From contig JAFRTJ010000046.1 in the NCBI GenBank assembly GCA_017427185.1, positions 1 through 60,205 of the forward strand: a DNA stretch of 60,205 nt. The letters are read 5' to 3'. This DNA comes from Bacteroidaceae bacterium (GTDB taxonomy: Bacteria; Bacteroidota; Bacteroidia; Bacteroidales; Bacteroidaceae). Both the position numbers and the translations under genes were made by a program. Position 1 is the stretch's first letter. Each line of letters begins with the position of its first letter. The notes below the pieces were generated by a model, which had not been told where the DNA came from, ran no database searches, and saw nothing but the letters and a program-made list of their open reading frames with translations. Below are positions 26,425 through 36,408 of the stretch, piece after piece.

Positions 26425-27399
26425 ATGAGAAGTCCCGTAGCATTATTTGTTTACAATCGGCTGGATAATACCCGCCAGACATTGGAGCGGCTCCTCGCCA
26501 ACACGCAGGCAAGGGAAACAGATGTCTATGTTTTCTCTGATGGTGGACGCGACGAGGCATCTTGGAAGCAAGTGAATGAACTGCGCAGTTGGCTTCGTAA
26601 AAAGAAAAAGGAGGTGGAAGAAAGCGGCGCCTTAAGAAGCCTCACGCTGACAGAAAGACCTGAGAACATCTATCTGGAGCGCAACATCATGGAAGGAGTG
26701 GCTCAGGTGCTAAGCGAGCATGAAACCATCATTGTGCTGGAAGACGACATCTGCACGAGCCGCTATTATCTGGAATACATGAACGAGGCTTTCGACCTTT
26801 ATCGCGATATACCCAAAGTGATGCATGTGTCTGGGTTTACGAACCTGGACTTGCCTGTCGATGCTGCACATCCTGAGCAGAATTTCTATTTCACTCCCCA
26901 CATGAGTGGATGGGGATGGGGCACATGGCGAGACCGTTGGAACCAATACTACCATCACTTCCAGAGTCGCGAAGAAGCCTTGCAGGGCATGACGGAGAGT
27001 GATCAGAAGGAAATGGAATATGGAGGAGTGTTTCCTTGCCTGAAAGGTCTCGACAAGAATCCCATCCCTTGGGATATCTGTTGGGAAATAGCCATCTATA
27101 AAGCAGGAGGCCTCTGTCTGACACCTGCTCATACGATGATACGGAACATTGGCCTAAAAAACGGTACACATTTTCGCTCAATGGACATCCTGCAGTGGTA
27201 TGAATACGACAGAGAACCTTTGGACGAACCCTTGCGGTTGGTGCGTGTGGACAATCCCCAAAGCAATCCCCAGACAGAGGCCCTCTTCCGCGAGGCTATT
27301 CGAGATTGGGGCATTCGTTATACCATGCTGGGCAAGGTGGTAAGAATGCTGTACAAAAATATTCTGCAACCCCTAATGGAAAAAAGAGGCAAGAAGTAG
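26425..27399 (+). CDS. Glycosyltransferase, GT13 (GnT-I)-like
   Basis: 324 aa cytosolic glycosyltransferase. MRSPVALFVYNRLDNTRQTL begins a Rossmann-like nucleotide-sugar domain; IIVLEDDICTSRYYLEYMNEA carries the acidic metal-binding motif (about residue 107) and SGWGWGTWRDRWNQY an acceptor-site region. This arrangement resembles the GT13/GNT-I group found in Bacteroides surface-glycan loci. The open frame extends upstream to 26023, but that part overlaps the esterase gene and has no family character; 26425 fits the promoter. Three bases before the next gene, so cotranscribed. Confidence 0.75.
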   Translation: MRSPVALFVYNRLDNTRQTLERLLANTQARETDVYVFSDGGRDEASWKQVNELRSWLRKKKKEVEESGALRSLTLTERPENIYLERNIMEGVAQVLSEHETIIVLEDDICTSRYYLEYMNEAFDLYRDIPKVMHVSGFTNLDLPVDAAHPEQNFYFTPHMSGWGWGTWRDRWNQYYHHFQSREEALQGMTESDQKEMEYGGVFPCLKGLDKNPIPWDICWEIAIYKAGGLCLTPAHTMIRNIGLKNGTHFRSMDILQWYEYDREPLDEPLRLVRVDNPQSNPQTEALFREAIRDWGIRYTMLGKVVRMLYKNILQPLMEKRGKK

Positions 27400-27402
27400 A
27401 AG

Positions 27403-28635
27403 ATGAAAGTGCTGCTGGTGAACACAAGTGAACAGACGGGTGGGGCTGCGATTGCTGCCAGCCGGTTGATGGAAGCCTTGAACAAAAACGGAGTGAAGGC
27501 CAAAATGCTGGTGCGAGATAAGAGGACGGATCGCGTGACGGTGGTTTCCGTGCCTAATCGCTTGATGCCCTTCCTGAAATTCGTGTGGGAGAGAGCTGTC
27601 ATTTGGCTGCACAATCGCTTAAAGATAGAAAAACTGTGGCTGGTGGACATTGCCAATACAGGCACAGACATCACTCGATTACCAGAATTCCAGGAAGCCG
27701 ATGTCATCCATCTGCATTGGGTAAGCCAAGGTTTCCTCTCGCTGAATGACCTGAAGAAAATCCTCTGGAGTGGAAAACGTGTTGTTTGGACTATGCACGA
27801 CCAATGGCCTTATACAGGCATTTGTCACTACAGCAGTCCTTGTGACCTCTATCAAACCTGTTGCCACAACTGCCCGCAGCTTTGTTATTCCAAAGAAAAT
27901 GATTTGGCAAGGAAGGTTTTTCTGAAAAAGAAAGAAATCTATCAGCACAGTCATTTCACATTGGTAGGATGCAGTCAATGGATAGCTGGCCTGGCTCGCA
28001 AGAGTGCTTTAGCAAAGGGACAACACGTAACCTCCATTCCGAATGCCATTCCTTCGGATATTTTCCATCCAAAGGACCAGGCAGAGGCACGTCGCGAGTT
28101 TCATTTGCCTCAAGAGAAAGGCTTGATTCTATTTGGCTCCTTGAAAGTGACAGATGAGCGGAAGGGGGTGCGTTATCTGATTGATGCCTACAAACTGATG
28201 CAAAACAAACCTGGCATCGTAGTGGTGGGGAAAGCTACGGAAAAGGTGGCAAGTATGTTTGCTTCGGAAAATGGTGAGGTGGAGGGTGGATTCTATCCAT
28301 TGGAATACATCACAGATGAGCGACGCATGGCCACGCTATATGCCGCTGTGGACGCTTACGTGACTCCTTCGCTTCAGGACAACTTGCCCAACACCATAGC
28401 AGAGGCCATGTCATGCGGCACCCCATGTGTGGGATTCTGTGTAGGTGGCATCCCCGAAATGATAGATCATCGTGAGAATGGATACGTGGCCCAATATTGT
28501 AACGCGGAAGACTTGGCACGAGGCATCGAGTATGTGATGGAACACGACTTGCGCAAGGAAGCCCATCAAAAAGCGGCTCACATGTTTAGCGAGACAAGCG
28601 TAGCTCAACATTACATTAGACTATATGAAGAGTAA
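27403..28635 (+). CDS. Glycosyltransferase family 4
   Basis: 410 aa GT-B enzyme. The N-terminal half starts MKVLLVNTSEQTGGAAIAAS (acceptor side), and the C-terminal half contains the GT4 donor-binding segments LFGSLKVTDERKGVRYLIDA and PSLQDNLPNTIAEAMSCGTP with the catalytic-loop glutamates. A cysteine-rich stretch (YSSPCDLYQTCCHNCPQLC, about residues 143-161) is also seen in WcaC-like transferases. Middle gene of a three-transferase operon for a surface polysaccharide or protein glycan. Confidence 0.88.
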   Translation: MKVLLVNTSEQTGGAAIAASRLMEALNKNGVKAKMLVRDKRTDRVTVVSVPNRLMPFLKFVWERAVIWLHNRLKIEKLWLVDIANTGTDITRLPEFQEADVIHLHWVSQGFLSLNDLKKILWSGKRVVWTMHDQWPYTGICHYSSPCDLYQTCCHNCPQLCYSKENDLARKVFLKKKEIYQHSHFTLVGCSQWIAGLARKSALAKGQHVTSIPNAIPSDIFHPKDQAEARREFHLPQEKGLILFGSLKVTDERKGVRYLIDAYKLMQNKPGIVVVGKATEKVASMFASENGEVEGGFYPLEYITDERRMATLYAAVDAYVTPSLQDNLPNTIAEAMSCGTPCVGFCVGGIPEMIDHRENGYVAQYCNAEDLARGIEYVMEHDLRKEAHQKAAHMFSETSVAQHYIRLYEE

Positions 28636-29419
28636 ACCCCTGATAACAGTTGCTACAGTAACATACAACGCTGTGAAGACCCTGGAACGCACTATGCAAA
28701 GTGTGGCAGAACAGGATTATCCGCGTGTGGAACACTTGATTGTAGACGGATGTTCAAAAGACAATACGCTCAGCATCGTACAACGTTTTGTGGAACGAAA
28801 CACCACTTTGGAAATGCCCCATTCCATTCGACTGATCTGTGATCACGATGAGGGACTTTACGATGCGATGAACAAAGCCATCACAATGGCTCAAGGCAAC
28901 TATATCGTCTTCTTGAATGCAGGTGATAAACTGCATGAGAAAACCACGTTGTCTTCCATCGTAAAACAGATAGAATGGATTCGATGGAACCATGCAAATC
29001 CTGCCATCATCTATGGTGAGACAGATTTGGTCGATGACAATGGGAATTTCATTCGGCACCGCCGATTGACAGCCCCTGAGAAATTGACTTCAAAGAGTTT
29101 CCTGAGCGGTATGCGCGTGTGCCATCAATCCTTCTACGTAAGCACTGAATTGGCTCGTGAGGTTCCCTACAACCTGAAATATCGCTATTCAGCTGATTTC
29201 GACTGGTGTATACGCCTGATGAAATTGGCAGAGAAGCGTCGCATGAGAATCCACAACACCCATTTGATTCTGACCGACTATCTGAATGAAGGTCTTACAA
29301 CCCAGAATCATCGGAAGTCTCTCTTTGAAAGACTTCGTCTGATGGGGCACCACTATGGATGGCCTGCTACTATACTGGAACATTTCTGGTTCATTGTCAG
29401 GGCAATAATAAAGCGGTAG
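28625..29419 (+). CDS. Glycosyltransferase family 2
   Basis: 264 aa GT-A transferase. TVATVTYNAVKTLERT at the N-terminus, HLIVDGCSKDNT for the nucleotide site, and DHDEGLYDAMNKAI with FLNAGD for the metal-binding DXD-like region. It resembles WcaA/colanic-acid-type transferases. Its start overlaps the upstream GT4 gene by 11 bases, and a hairpin terminator begins within its last codons. Confidence 0.88.
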   Translation: MKSKPLITVATVTYNAVKTLERTMQSVAEQDYPRVEHLIVDGCSKDNTLSIVQRFVERNTTLEMPHSIRLICDHDEGLYDAMNKAITMAQGNYIVFLNAGDKLHEKTTLSSIVKQIEWIRWNHANPAIIYGETDLVDDNGNFIRHRRLTAPEKLTSKSFLSGMRVCHQSFYVSTELAREVPYNLKYRYSADFDWCIRLMKLAEKRRMRIHNTHLILTDYLNEGLTTQNHRKSLFERLRLMGHHYGWPATILEHFWFIVRAIIKR

Positions 29420-29446
29420 GAATCAATTCCCACCGCTTCTTTTTTA
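29411..29446 (+). terminator. Terminator of the glycosyltransferase operon
   Basis: AAGCGGT-A-GG and CC-C-ACCGCTT form a hairpin around AATCAATT, followed by CTTTTTTATTT. The first arm overlaps the GT2 stop codon region. Confidence 0.75.
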
Positions 29447-29461
29447 TTTCTCATGTTCCAG

Positions 29462-32005
29462 TTACTCTTTCTTCGTACGAGAGGTGACAATCAAACGCAC
29501 AAGCAAGCCTATCAAAATCAGGGCAAGCAGACAGAGAGCAGAATATGCGATTGTCTCTGTCACACGCTCGCTTTGAGGTTTGAAAGTAAGTATGACTTTG
29601 TGTTTGCCCGCAGGTACTCGTATGGCACGCAGTACATAATCAGCACGGGCAATATCGGCCTTTTCGCCATCAATAGTACATGTCCATCCAGGGTAATAAA
29701 TCTCACTGAACACTACGACTCCGCCTTTTGCCGACTGTACATCATAGGTCAACTGGTTTGCCTCGTAGCCTGTAAGAGTAACCCTCGATGCTGAATCAGC
29801 AGGCTGAGCGTCAGTTCCCAGTATCTCCTGGAACTTACGATCCACTACGGCTGTTTGCTTAGGATTAATCTTGTGAAGTTCAGCAATCTCTGCATCCGCA
29901 TCCTCCACGTACTGGATCCGACTGACAAACCAACCGTTCCCGTAACTCCAAGGATTCTCTATTGGAATCTTCACGTCTTCCTTTCCTCCCATAATCATGT
30001 ACTTCATATTCAACATATTGAGTACAGGGAAAAGGCTGTCTCCATTGCACGCCTTCAAATCTCCTTGCGTTTCGATGGCTGCCTTCTGAGCTGCACGAAT
30101 CTCGCCTTGCAGATGCTCCTCGATAAGTTCTTGATAACGACGCAATTTGGCAGCATGATAGCCACCAATGCTCTTGTGATAGAAAGAGGTGGTATTATCG
30201 TTGAAAGTGCTGACGGTCAGATTCAGGACACGATAATACTTGCTTGTATCCTGCAGGATTATCTCGTCTGCCTGAGTCTTGGGGAATGCCTGAGCATCTG
30301 TGCGAGGAGCAGAAAACATCCCATCGTTGAGATAACGCTTGTTGACGCCCCACATGTCAAAGAGACAAAGGGCGATCAGCAAAGCAACCATGGGAGTGGT
30401 CTTGAGTTTACCCCAGCGGTATATAAGCAGGATAACGGTCCCTATGGCAACGATGAGAAACGATCGCATTGCATCGGCAGTAAACATGGCACGACGCATC
30501 TCACTCATGTTTGCCATAATGCCTCCAGCCATATCCTTCGGAATATAGCCAGCTTGGACATACTGATTCATGTACATCGCATCGCTGGTGGAGATATAGT
30601 TGCCAAAGAAGACATCAGGCATCAACCAGAAAAGTAAGGCAATCCCACCTGTCAGACAGAAACTGACAGTAAGGTAGTGAATGCGGGGGAAACGGCCCTC
30701 ATGACCACGAAGACAGTCAGGATTGTCAACGAGTTTCTTCAAAGCCAGCATGGCCAGCAAGGGAATGGTAAATTCAGCTATCACCAAGATGCTGGCTACG
30801 GTACGGAATTTGTCATACATTGGCACATAATCGAGGAAGTAATCTGTGAATCCCATAAAATTCTTACCCCAGGAGAGCAGAATGCTGAGAATGGTAGCTA
30901 TCAGGAGACACCACTTCATGGGTCCTTTGACAATAAAGAGTCCTAAGAAGAAAAGCATCAGTACGAAAGCACCCACATAGACTGGACCGCTAGTACCAGG
31001 TTGCTCGCCAAAATATTGTGTGAAAGCACGATAGATGGGAGTATAGTCGTTAACAGCATGTTTCATGGCGACAGAACTTTCAGATAAAGCCTGGCTTGCT
31101 CCCCCCTTAACGTTAGGGACAAGGAGAGTCCATGTCTCACCGATTCCATAACTCCATGCCGTAATATAAGAACGCTCCAATCCGCTACTGGTCTGATCTG
31201 CAGGATCCTTTGTCTTCTGGGTCAATTCGCTCTTGCCTCGCATGGTTTCCTTGCTATACTCATAAGTGTGATAAAGGTTGCTCAGATTGATGCAAACACC
31301 CAACATGCCTCCTACAGCAAAACAAAGAGTGGAACGAACCCATTGGGCAATTTTCTTTTCACGTATAGCCTGGACAAGATATGCCAGCACCATCAAGCCT
31401 ATTACAAAAAGGAAGTAATAGGTCATTTGGACATGATTGCTGAGAATCTGTAAAGCCGTGAAAATGCCTGTCACGACAATGCCCCATAGATACTTCCCTC
31501 GATAGCAAAGCACCATTCCTGCTATTGTGGGTGGTATGAAACTGAGCGTAAGCAATTTCCAGATGTGTCCTGCAGCAATGATGATGAAATAATAACTGCT
31601 GAAAGCCCACATCACGGCGCCTAACGCAGCCATCCACACACGGAAATCGAAGGCACGCAACATGATATAGAATCCCAAAAGCATCATGAAGATATAGGCT
31701 GCCACAGCGGGTAGACCCAATTGATAGATACTCTCGATGTGGGAAAGTGTATCAGTACTAGGATACGAAGGACTCATCTGATAGGTGGGCATTCCGCTGA
31801 AGAGGGTATTCGTCCAACGGGTTCGTTCACCATGATGGGTGGCACGATATTGCTCCATCTCCACATTGGAGCCTACGGCTGCGCTGTGATCCTGACCTGT
31901 CAGTACGAGACCGTCACGGATGGGACCCATGAAATACAAACAACTGATGGCAACAAAAAAAACGATGGCTAGCACATCAGGAACAAACTGTTTTACCTTA
32001 TTCAT
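29462..32005 (-). CDS. YfhO family polytopic membrane protein
   Basis: 847 aa inner-membrane protein with about a dozen helices in the first 550 residues, a soluble region (about 570-790), and a final helix before the basic tail TSRTKKE. QDHSAAVGSNVEMEQYRATH after the first helix and the late SEIYYPGWTCTIDGEKADI segment are YfhO signatures. YfhO proteins are GT-C-like and involved in glycosylation of envelope polymers in Gram-positives. The neighbouring glycosyltransferases fit a surface-glycan role, though it is on the opposite strand. Confidence 0.85.
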   Translation of the reverse strand: MNKVKQFVPDVLAIVFFVAISCLYFMGPIRDGLVLTGQDHSAAVGSNVEMEQYRATHHGERTRWTNTLFSGMPTYQMSPSYPSTDTLSHIESIYQLGLPAVAAYIFMMLLGFYIMLRAFDFRVWMAALGAVMWAFSSYYFIIIAAGHIWKLLTLSFIPPTIAGMVLCYRGKYLWGIVVTGIFTALQILSNHVQMTYYFLFVIGLMVLAYLVQAIREKKIAQWVRSTLCFAVGGMLGVCINLSNLYHTYEYSKETMRGKSELTQKTKDPADQTSSGLERSYITAWSYGIGETWTLLVPNVKGGASQALSESSVAMKHAVNDYTPIYRAFTQYFGEQPGTSGPVYVGAFVLMLFFLGLFIVKGPMKWCLLIATILSILLSWGKNFMGFTDYFLDYVPMYDKFRTVASILVIAEFTIPLLAMLALKKLVDNPDCLRGHEGRFPRIHYLTVSFCLTGGIALLFWLMPDVFFGNYISTSDAMYMNQYVQAGYIPKDMAGGIMANMSEMRRAMFTADAMRSFLIVAIGTVILLIYRWGKLKTTPMVALLIALCLFDMWGVNKRYLNDGMFSAPRTDAQAFPKTQADEIILQDTSKYYRVLNLTVSTFNDNTTSFYHKSIGGYHAAKLRRYQELIEEHLQGEIRAAQKAAIETQGDLKACNGDSLFPVLNMLNMKYMIMGGKEDVKIPIENPWSYGNGWFVSRIQYVEDADAEIAELHKINPKQTAVVDRKFQEILGTDAQPADSASRVTLTGYEANQLTYDVQSAKGGVVVFSEIYYPGWTCTIDGEKADIARADYVLRAIRVPAGKHKVILTFKPQSERVTETIAYSALCLLALILIGLLVRLIVTSRTKKE

Positions 32006-32050
32006 AGAATTTATGCGTAATGAAGGTTTGCATAGAAGGAGAAAAAAACT

Positions 32051-32087
32051 AAAAGGCTGCAGACCCGAAGTGGGAGTGCAGCCTTTT
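32051..32087 (-). terminator. rpsO terminator
   Basis: Perfect 11-bp stem AAAAGGCTGCA/TGCAGCCTTTT with an inner CCC/GGG extension. On the minus strand it is followed by AGTTTTTTTC. It lies 23 bp after the rpsO stop and before YfhO. Confidence 0.85.
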
Positions 32088-32109
32088 CTTTTTTAAGGGG
32101 GAGCTGCGC

Positions 32110-32379
32110 TTACTTACGCAGGCCCAGAGCCTTAACAATAGCACGATAGCGATTGATATCGCGACTCTTCAAATAGTTGAGAAGAGCACGACGCTTACCT
32201 ACCAAACCTGTCAGAGAGCGCTCTGTACTATGGTCCTTGCGGTTCTGCTTCATGTGTTCAGTCAAATTCTTGATGCGGAATGAAAACAATGCAATCTGAC
32301 TTTCTGCACTCCCAGTATCAGTTGCACCCTTGCCATACTTCTCAAAAAGCTCAACTTTCTTAGCTGAATTCAAATACAT
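32110..32379 (-). CDS. rpsO: 30S ribosomal protein S15
   Basis: 89 aa, the usual length for S15, which binds 16S rRNA helices 20-22. The signature region GSAESQIALFSFRIKNLTEHMKQNRKDHSTERSL is intact and the C-terminus ends in ALGLRK. The start MYLNSAKKVELF is chosen over the longer open frame (to 32508), whose extra 43 residues would be read through the promoter. Monocistronic with a leader of about 70 nt, which could host the usual S15 autoregulation. Confidence 0.95.
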   Translation of the reverse strand: MYLNSAKKVELFEKYGKGATDTGSAESQIALFSFRIKNLTEHMKQNRKDHSTERSLTGLVGKRRALLNYLKSRDINRYRAIVKALGLRK

Positions 32380-32454
32380 AGTTGTATTGATTTTAAATGA
32401 AACTTGTTTGTCGGGCAGCAACCACTCATCAGCACTGCCTCGCAAATGCGGGTG

Positions 32455-32462
32455 CAAAGTTA
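32455..32462 (-). promoter_or_regulatory. -7 box of the rpsO promoter
   Basis: TAACTTTG followed by CACC on the minus strand, a perfect box about 75 bp before the S15 start. The -33 element is unclear: a TTTG lies 24 bp upstream. Confidence 0.6.
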
Positions 32463-32555
32463 GCAAAAAGTTTAAAGTTGGATACACAAAGAGAGAAGAA
32501 TTTTTCAAAAAACATCAAAATTAGGCCTCAAGAAGTCCATCTTTCATCTTTAATC

Positions 32556-32586
32556 TTTCAAAATTCAGCGTTTTTTTGTAATTTTG
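32556..32586 (+). promoter_or_regulatory. Promoter of typA
   Basis: TTTC (32556-32559), a 19-bp spacer, and TAATTTTG (32579-32586). The -7 box coincides with the TTG of an upstream in-frame start, which rules that start out and supports the ATG at 32608. Confidence 0.6.
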
Positions 32587-32607
32587 CAGCCTAATTATTC
32601 GAAGAAA

Positions 32608-34419
32608 ATGCAGAATATCAGAAACGTAGCGATAATTGCCCATGTAGATCATGGCAAGACCACCCTGGTAGACAAAATGCTGCTGGCAGGACACCTCTTC
32701 CGCGAGAATCAGCAGAAGGGAGAGTTGATGCTGGACAATAATGAGCTGGAGCGTGAACGAGGAATCACTATCCTGAGCAAAAATGTTTCCATAAATTACA
32801 AGGATACAAAAATCAATATAATAGATACTCCTGGACACTCAGACTTTGGTGGCGAGGTGGAACGTGTGCTGAACATGGCCGATGGCTGCCTTTTACTGGT
32901 GGATGCCTTTGAAGGCCCTATGCCCCAAACCCGTTTTGTCCTGCAGAAAGCGTTACAGATTGGCTTAAAGCCCATCGTGGTAGTCAACAAAGTGGACAAA
33001 CCGAATTGCCGGCCTGAAGAAGTTTACGAGATGGTTTTCGATCTGATGTGCGATCTGGATGCTACTGAAGAGCAATTGGATTTCCCTGTCATCTACGGCT
33101 CTGCCAAGAATGGATGGATGGGTGAGGATTGGCAAACGCCTACCGACGGCATAGACTATCTTTTGGACAGTATCATCAAGTACATCCCTGCTCCCATGCA
33201 ATTGGATGGAACTCCACAAATGCTCATCACAAGTCTGGATTTCTCCAACTATACAGGTCGTATTGCTGTAGGACGCGTTCATCGAGGCACCTTGCGCGAA
33301 GGTATGAACGCAACCATCGTTCATCGGGACGGCAGCAGCGAGAAGACAAAAATCAAGGAATTGCACACTTTTACAGGAATGGGTCGCCAAAAGACGAGCG
33401 AAGTGAGCTCTGGCGACATTTGTGCCATCGTAGGTCTTGAGAACTTCGAGATTGGAGATACTATCTGCGATTACGAGAATCCTGAAGCATTGCCTACGAT
33501 TACTATCGATGAGCCAACAATGTCGATGCTCTTTACCATCAACGACAGTCCTTTCTTTGGAAAGGAAGGAAAATTCTGCACCAGCCGTCACATCGGCGAT
33601 CGGTTGGATAAGGAGTTGGAAAAGAATCTGGCCCTGAAAGTAGAACTTGTGGAAGGGGCTACCGACCGTTGGATTGTCAGTGGGCGTGGTGTGCTCCATC
33701 TGTCGGTTCTTATCGAAACGATGCGACGCGAAGGTTACGAATTGCAGGTTGGCCAGCCGCAAGTAATCTACAAAGAAATAGATGGAGTGAAGTGTGAACC
33801 TATCGAGGAAATGACCATCAACGTACCTGAGGTGTTCGCCAGTAAGATGATTGACATGGTGACACGTCGAAAGGGAGAAATGATCGGGATGGAATCGCAA
33901 GGTGAACGTGTCAACATTGAGTTCCTGATTCCAAGCCGTGGCATCATCGGATTGAGGACCAACATGCTGACAGCGTCTCAAGGCGAGGCCATTATCGCTC
34001 ATCGCTACAAAGAATATCAGCCATACAAGGGAGAAATCACCCGTCGCGTGAATGGCTCGATGATTGCATTGGAAAGCGGAAACGCATACGCCTATGCCAT
34101 CGATCACCTGCAAGACCGAGGAAAATTCTTTATAGAGCCACAAGATCAAGTGTATGCAGGTCAGGTCATTGGTGAACACGTTCACGAGAACGACCTGGTC
34201 ATCAATGTATGCAAGGCCAAACAGCTTACAAACATACGTGCCAGCGGAACAGACGAAAAGGCACACATCATCCCTGCCACCATCTTCTCGCTGGAGGAAG
34301 CATTGGAATACATCAAGGCGGATGAGTATGTCGAGGTAACGCCTAAGAGCATGCGAATGCGCAAGATTATCCTGGATCATCTGGAAAGAAAGCGTGCAGG
34401 TCGCTCTGACGAAGCATAA
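32608..34419 (+). CDS. typA: Ribosome-associated GTPase TypA/BipA
   Basis: 603 aa translational GTPase related to EF-G, assisting 50S assembly and stress adaptation. G1 [14 protein letters not shown], switch [13 protein letters not shown]3 [14 protein letters not shown] and G4 NKVDKP are all present. The C-terminal BipA-specific domain contains [15 protein letters not shown]. The start [16 protein letters not shown] is the typical N-terminus. Confidence 0.97.
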   Translation: MQNIRNVAIIAHVDHGKTTLVDKMLLAGHLFRENQQKGELMLDNNELERERGITILSKNVSINYKDTKINIIDTPGHSDFGGEVERVLNMADGCLLLVDAFEGPMPQTRFVLQKALQIGLKPIVVVNKVDKPNCRPEEVYEMVFDLMCDLDATEEQLDFPVIYGSAKNGWMGEDWQTPTDGIDYLLDSIIKYIPAPMQLDGTPQMLITSLDFSNYTGRIAVGRVHRGTLREGMNATIVHRDGSSEKTKIKELHTFTGMGRQKTSEVSSGDICAIVGLENFEIGDTICDYENPEALPTITIDEPTMSMLFTINDSPFFGKEGKFCTSRHIGDRLDKELEKNLALKVELVEGATDRWIVSGRGVLHLSVLIETMRREGYELQVGQPQVIYKEIDGVKCEPIEEMTINVPEVFASKMIDMVTRRKGEMIGMESQGERVNIEFLIPSRGIIGLRTNMLTASQGEAIIAHRYKEYQPYKGEITRRVNGSMIALESGNAYAYAIDHLQDRGKFFIEPQDQVYAGQVIGEHVHENDLVINVCKAKQLTNIRASGTDEKAHIIPATIFSLEEALEYIKADEYVEVTPKSMRMRKIILDHLERKRAGRSDEA

Positions 34420-34466
34420 AAACTCATAGAACCAATAGTAAACCATTTCCTTTTATCACACTTATC

Positions 34467-36395
34467 ATGAAAAGATTCCTAATGATTGCCTCATGCCTGA
34501 CGGCCTTGGCGGTACAGGCTCAGGTGCCTGAAGAGAATTACTATACTGACATCTATCCTGACACGTGGGTGGCTACGGATGGAGTCGGACGAAAGACTCC
34601 CACAGCAGAAGACGTTGAACTGAAGACAGACAAGCCTCGCAGCGTAGGTATTTTCTATATTACGTGGCACACACAAAATCTCCACAACGGCCATCCCTAC
34701 AAGGCTGACGTGTCGAAGGTGCTGGAGCAGGATCCCAACGCTTCGCGCAACAATGACAGCCCTGCATGGACCATCGGTTCCTACCATTGGGGAGAACCTG
34801 AATACGGATATTTTCTGAGCCAGGATGAATACGTGATACGGCACGACCTGTCGATGTTGGCAGATGCTGGGGTGGATGTGCTGATACTCGACGTGACGAA
34901 TGCCGTAAGGTATTGGGACGAGTGGGAAGTCCTGTTCCGCACAATGGAAACCATGAAGGCAGAAGGAAACAAAGTACCCAAGTTCTGCTTCTGGGCTTTC
35001 AACGGACAGGTCATCTCTGTTGTGCAAAGTCTCTATGAGAGATACTACAAGGAACCCAAATACCAAGATCTCTGGTTCTATTGGGGCGACAAACCACTCT
35101 TGCTCTACAATGCCACTCCTACCCTCGATGCCAATCCCAATGGAGGCCAGCACGACGTAGCCGACTATTCAGAGGAAGTGAAGTCTTTCTTCACCCTGCG
35201 CAACATGTGGTGGGGTTACGACAAATGGGGAGGGAAAAGATACATTGGAACGGAAGACAACTGGTCTTTCGGCCAGGAACTGAATGATGAAGACGTGGCA
35301 GCATACACACCAAAAGAACGAACAGCTACCCACAACGGCCGTCTCGAGGAATACTCCGTCACTCCTGCCCAGCATCCCATCTCCATCGTGGGCAAGAGTT
35401 GGAGCATCAGAACCAAGGAGCCTGAACTGGATGAGAAGGATATGCCCAAGAAGGCCTACGTTCCTTTCCTGCAGAAAGAATGCGAGAATCCCACCCAATA
35501 CGGCATCTACTTCCAGGAGCGTTGGGATGAGGCTCTCGAGGTGGATCCTGATTTCATCTATCTCAACGACTGGAACGAATGGACAGCAGGGAAATACCGC
35601 AACGGCAAAGATCCCTCAGGACAGGCTGACTTGAACATCGACTTCCTTGGGCGCAAGGGAAATCCCTTCTACTTCGTGGATCAATACAATGCTGAATTCA
35701 ACCGAACCATCGCTCCCATGAAGGGCGGATATACAGACAACTACTACATGCAAATGGTGGAGAACATCCGTCGCTACAAGGGCGTTCGACAGATTCCAGA
35801 GAACACAGGCATGAGGAAAATCAAAGTGGACGGGCAGTTCCAAGATTGGAATGCTGATGGAGTCGCATATCGCGACACACGAAATGACGTGACTCATCGT
35901 GACCACAATGGTTACGGCGACTTCCACTACACCAACAATTCAGGTCGCAACGACATTGTCCTGAGCCGTGTGGCTGTCGACAAGAAGAACATCTTTTTCT
36001 ATGCAGAGACAGCAAATCCACTCACAAAGCATACTGACAGCAATTGGATGCTTCTCTTCATCGATATTGATCAGGATGCCAGCACGGGTTGGGACGGATA
36101 CGATTACCTTATTAATAAAAAGGTGTTGGGCGAGAGCCAGACGACCCTGATGCGTTACGACATGTCCAGCCAGCAATGGCAGGATGCAGGCACTCTGGAG
36201 TATGCAGTCAATCAGAACCAGATGGAGATTGCCATCCCACGTTCTATGCTTCAGCTGAAGGGGAATGCACTCACCTTTGATTTCAAGTGGGCCGACAATC
36301 CTGCAGACCTCAATAGCGTGATATCACTCTGTACGGATGGCGATACAGCCCCCAACCGCCGCTTCAACTATCGTTTCATTTGGAAGAAAAAATAA
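34467..36395 (+). CDS. Secreted glycoside hydrolase GH71/GH99-like with C-terminal beta domain
   Basis: 642 aa, signal peptide MKRFLMIASCLTALAVQAQ. Residues about 55-370 resemble the GH99/GH71-like barrel found in Bacteroides (VGIFYITWHTQNLHNGH; HDLSMLADAGVDVLILDVTN; YLNDWNEWTAGKY). Residues about 455-640 form a CBM9/DOMON-like domain (KIKVDGQFQDWN; FIDIDQDASTGWDGYDYLIN). The substrate cannot be read; GH99 members cleave alpha-mannosides. It follows typA after 47 bp and may have its own promoter. Confidence 0.7.
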   Translation: MKRFLMIASCLTALAVQAQVPEENYYTDIYPDTWVATDGVGRKTPTAEDVELKTDKPRSVGIFYITWHTQNLHNGHPYKADVSKVLEQDPNASRNNDSPAWTIGSYHWGEPEYGYFLSQDEYVIRHDLSMLADAGVDVLILDVTNAVRYWDEWEVLFRTMETMKAEGNKVPKFCFWAFNGQVISVVQSLYERYYKEPKYQDLWFYWGDKPLLLYNATPTLDANPNGGQHDVADYSEEVKSFFTLRNMWWGYDKWGGKRYIGTEDNWSFGQELNDEDVAAYTPKERTATHNGRLEEYSVTPAQHPISIVGKSWSIRTKEPELDEKDMPKKAYVPFLQKECENPTQYGIYFQERWDEALEVDPDFIYLNDWNEWTAGKYRNGKDPSGQADLNIDFLGRKGNPFYFVDQYNAEFNRTIAPMKGGYTDNYYMQMVENIRRYKGVRQIPENTGMRKIKVDGQFQDWNADGVAYRDTRNDVTHRDHNGYGDFHYTNNSGRNDIVLSRVAVDKKNIFFYAETANPLTKHTDSNWMLLFIDIDQDASTGWDGYDYLINKKVLGESQTTLMRYDMSSQQWQDAGTLEYAVNQNQMEIAIPRSMLQLKGNALTFDFKWADNPADLNSVISLCTDGDTAPNRRFNYRFIWKKK

Positions 36396-36408
36396 CAGAA
36401 ATCCCATT

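Noticed and set aside
32380..32508. 43-residue extension of S15
   Set aside because: It runs through the predicted promoter box at 32455-32462, and S15 is normally 89 aa.
32965..34446. 493-codon minus-strand open frame
   Set aside because: Antisense shadow of typA; composition is His/Asp-rich and shows no family.
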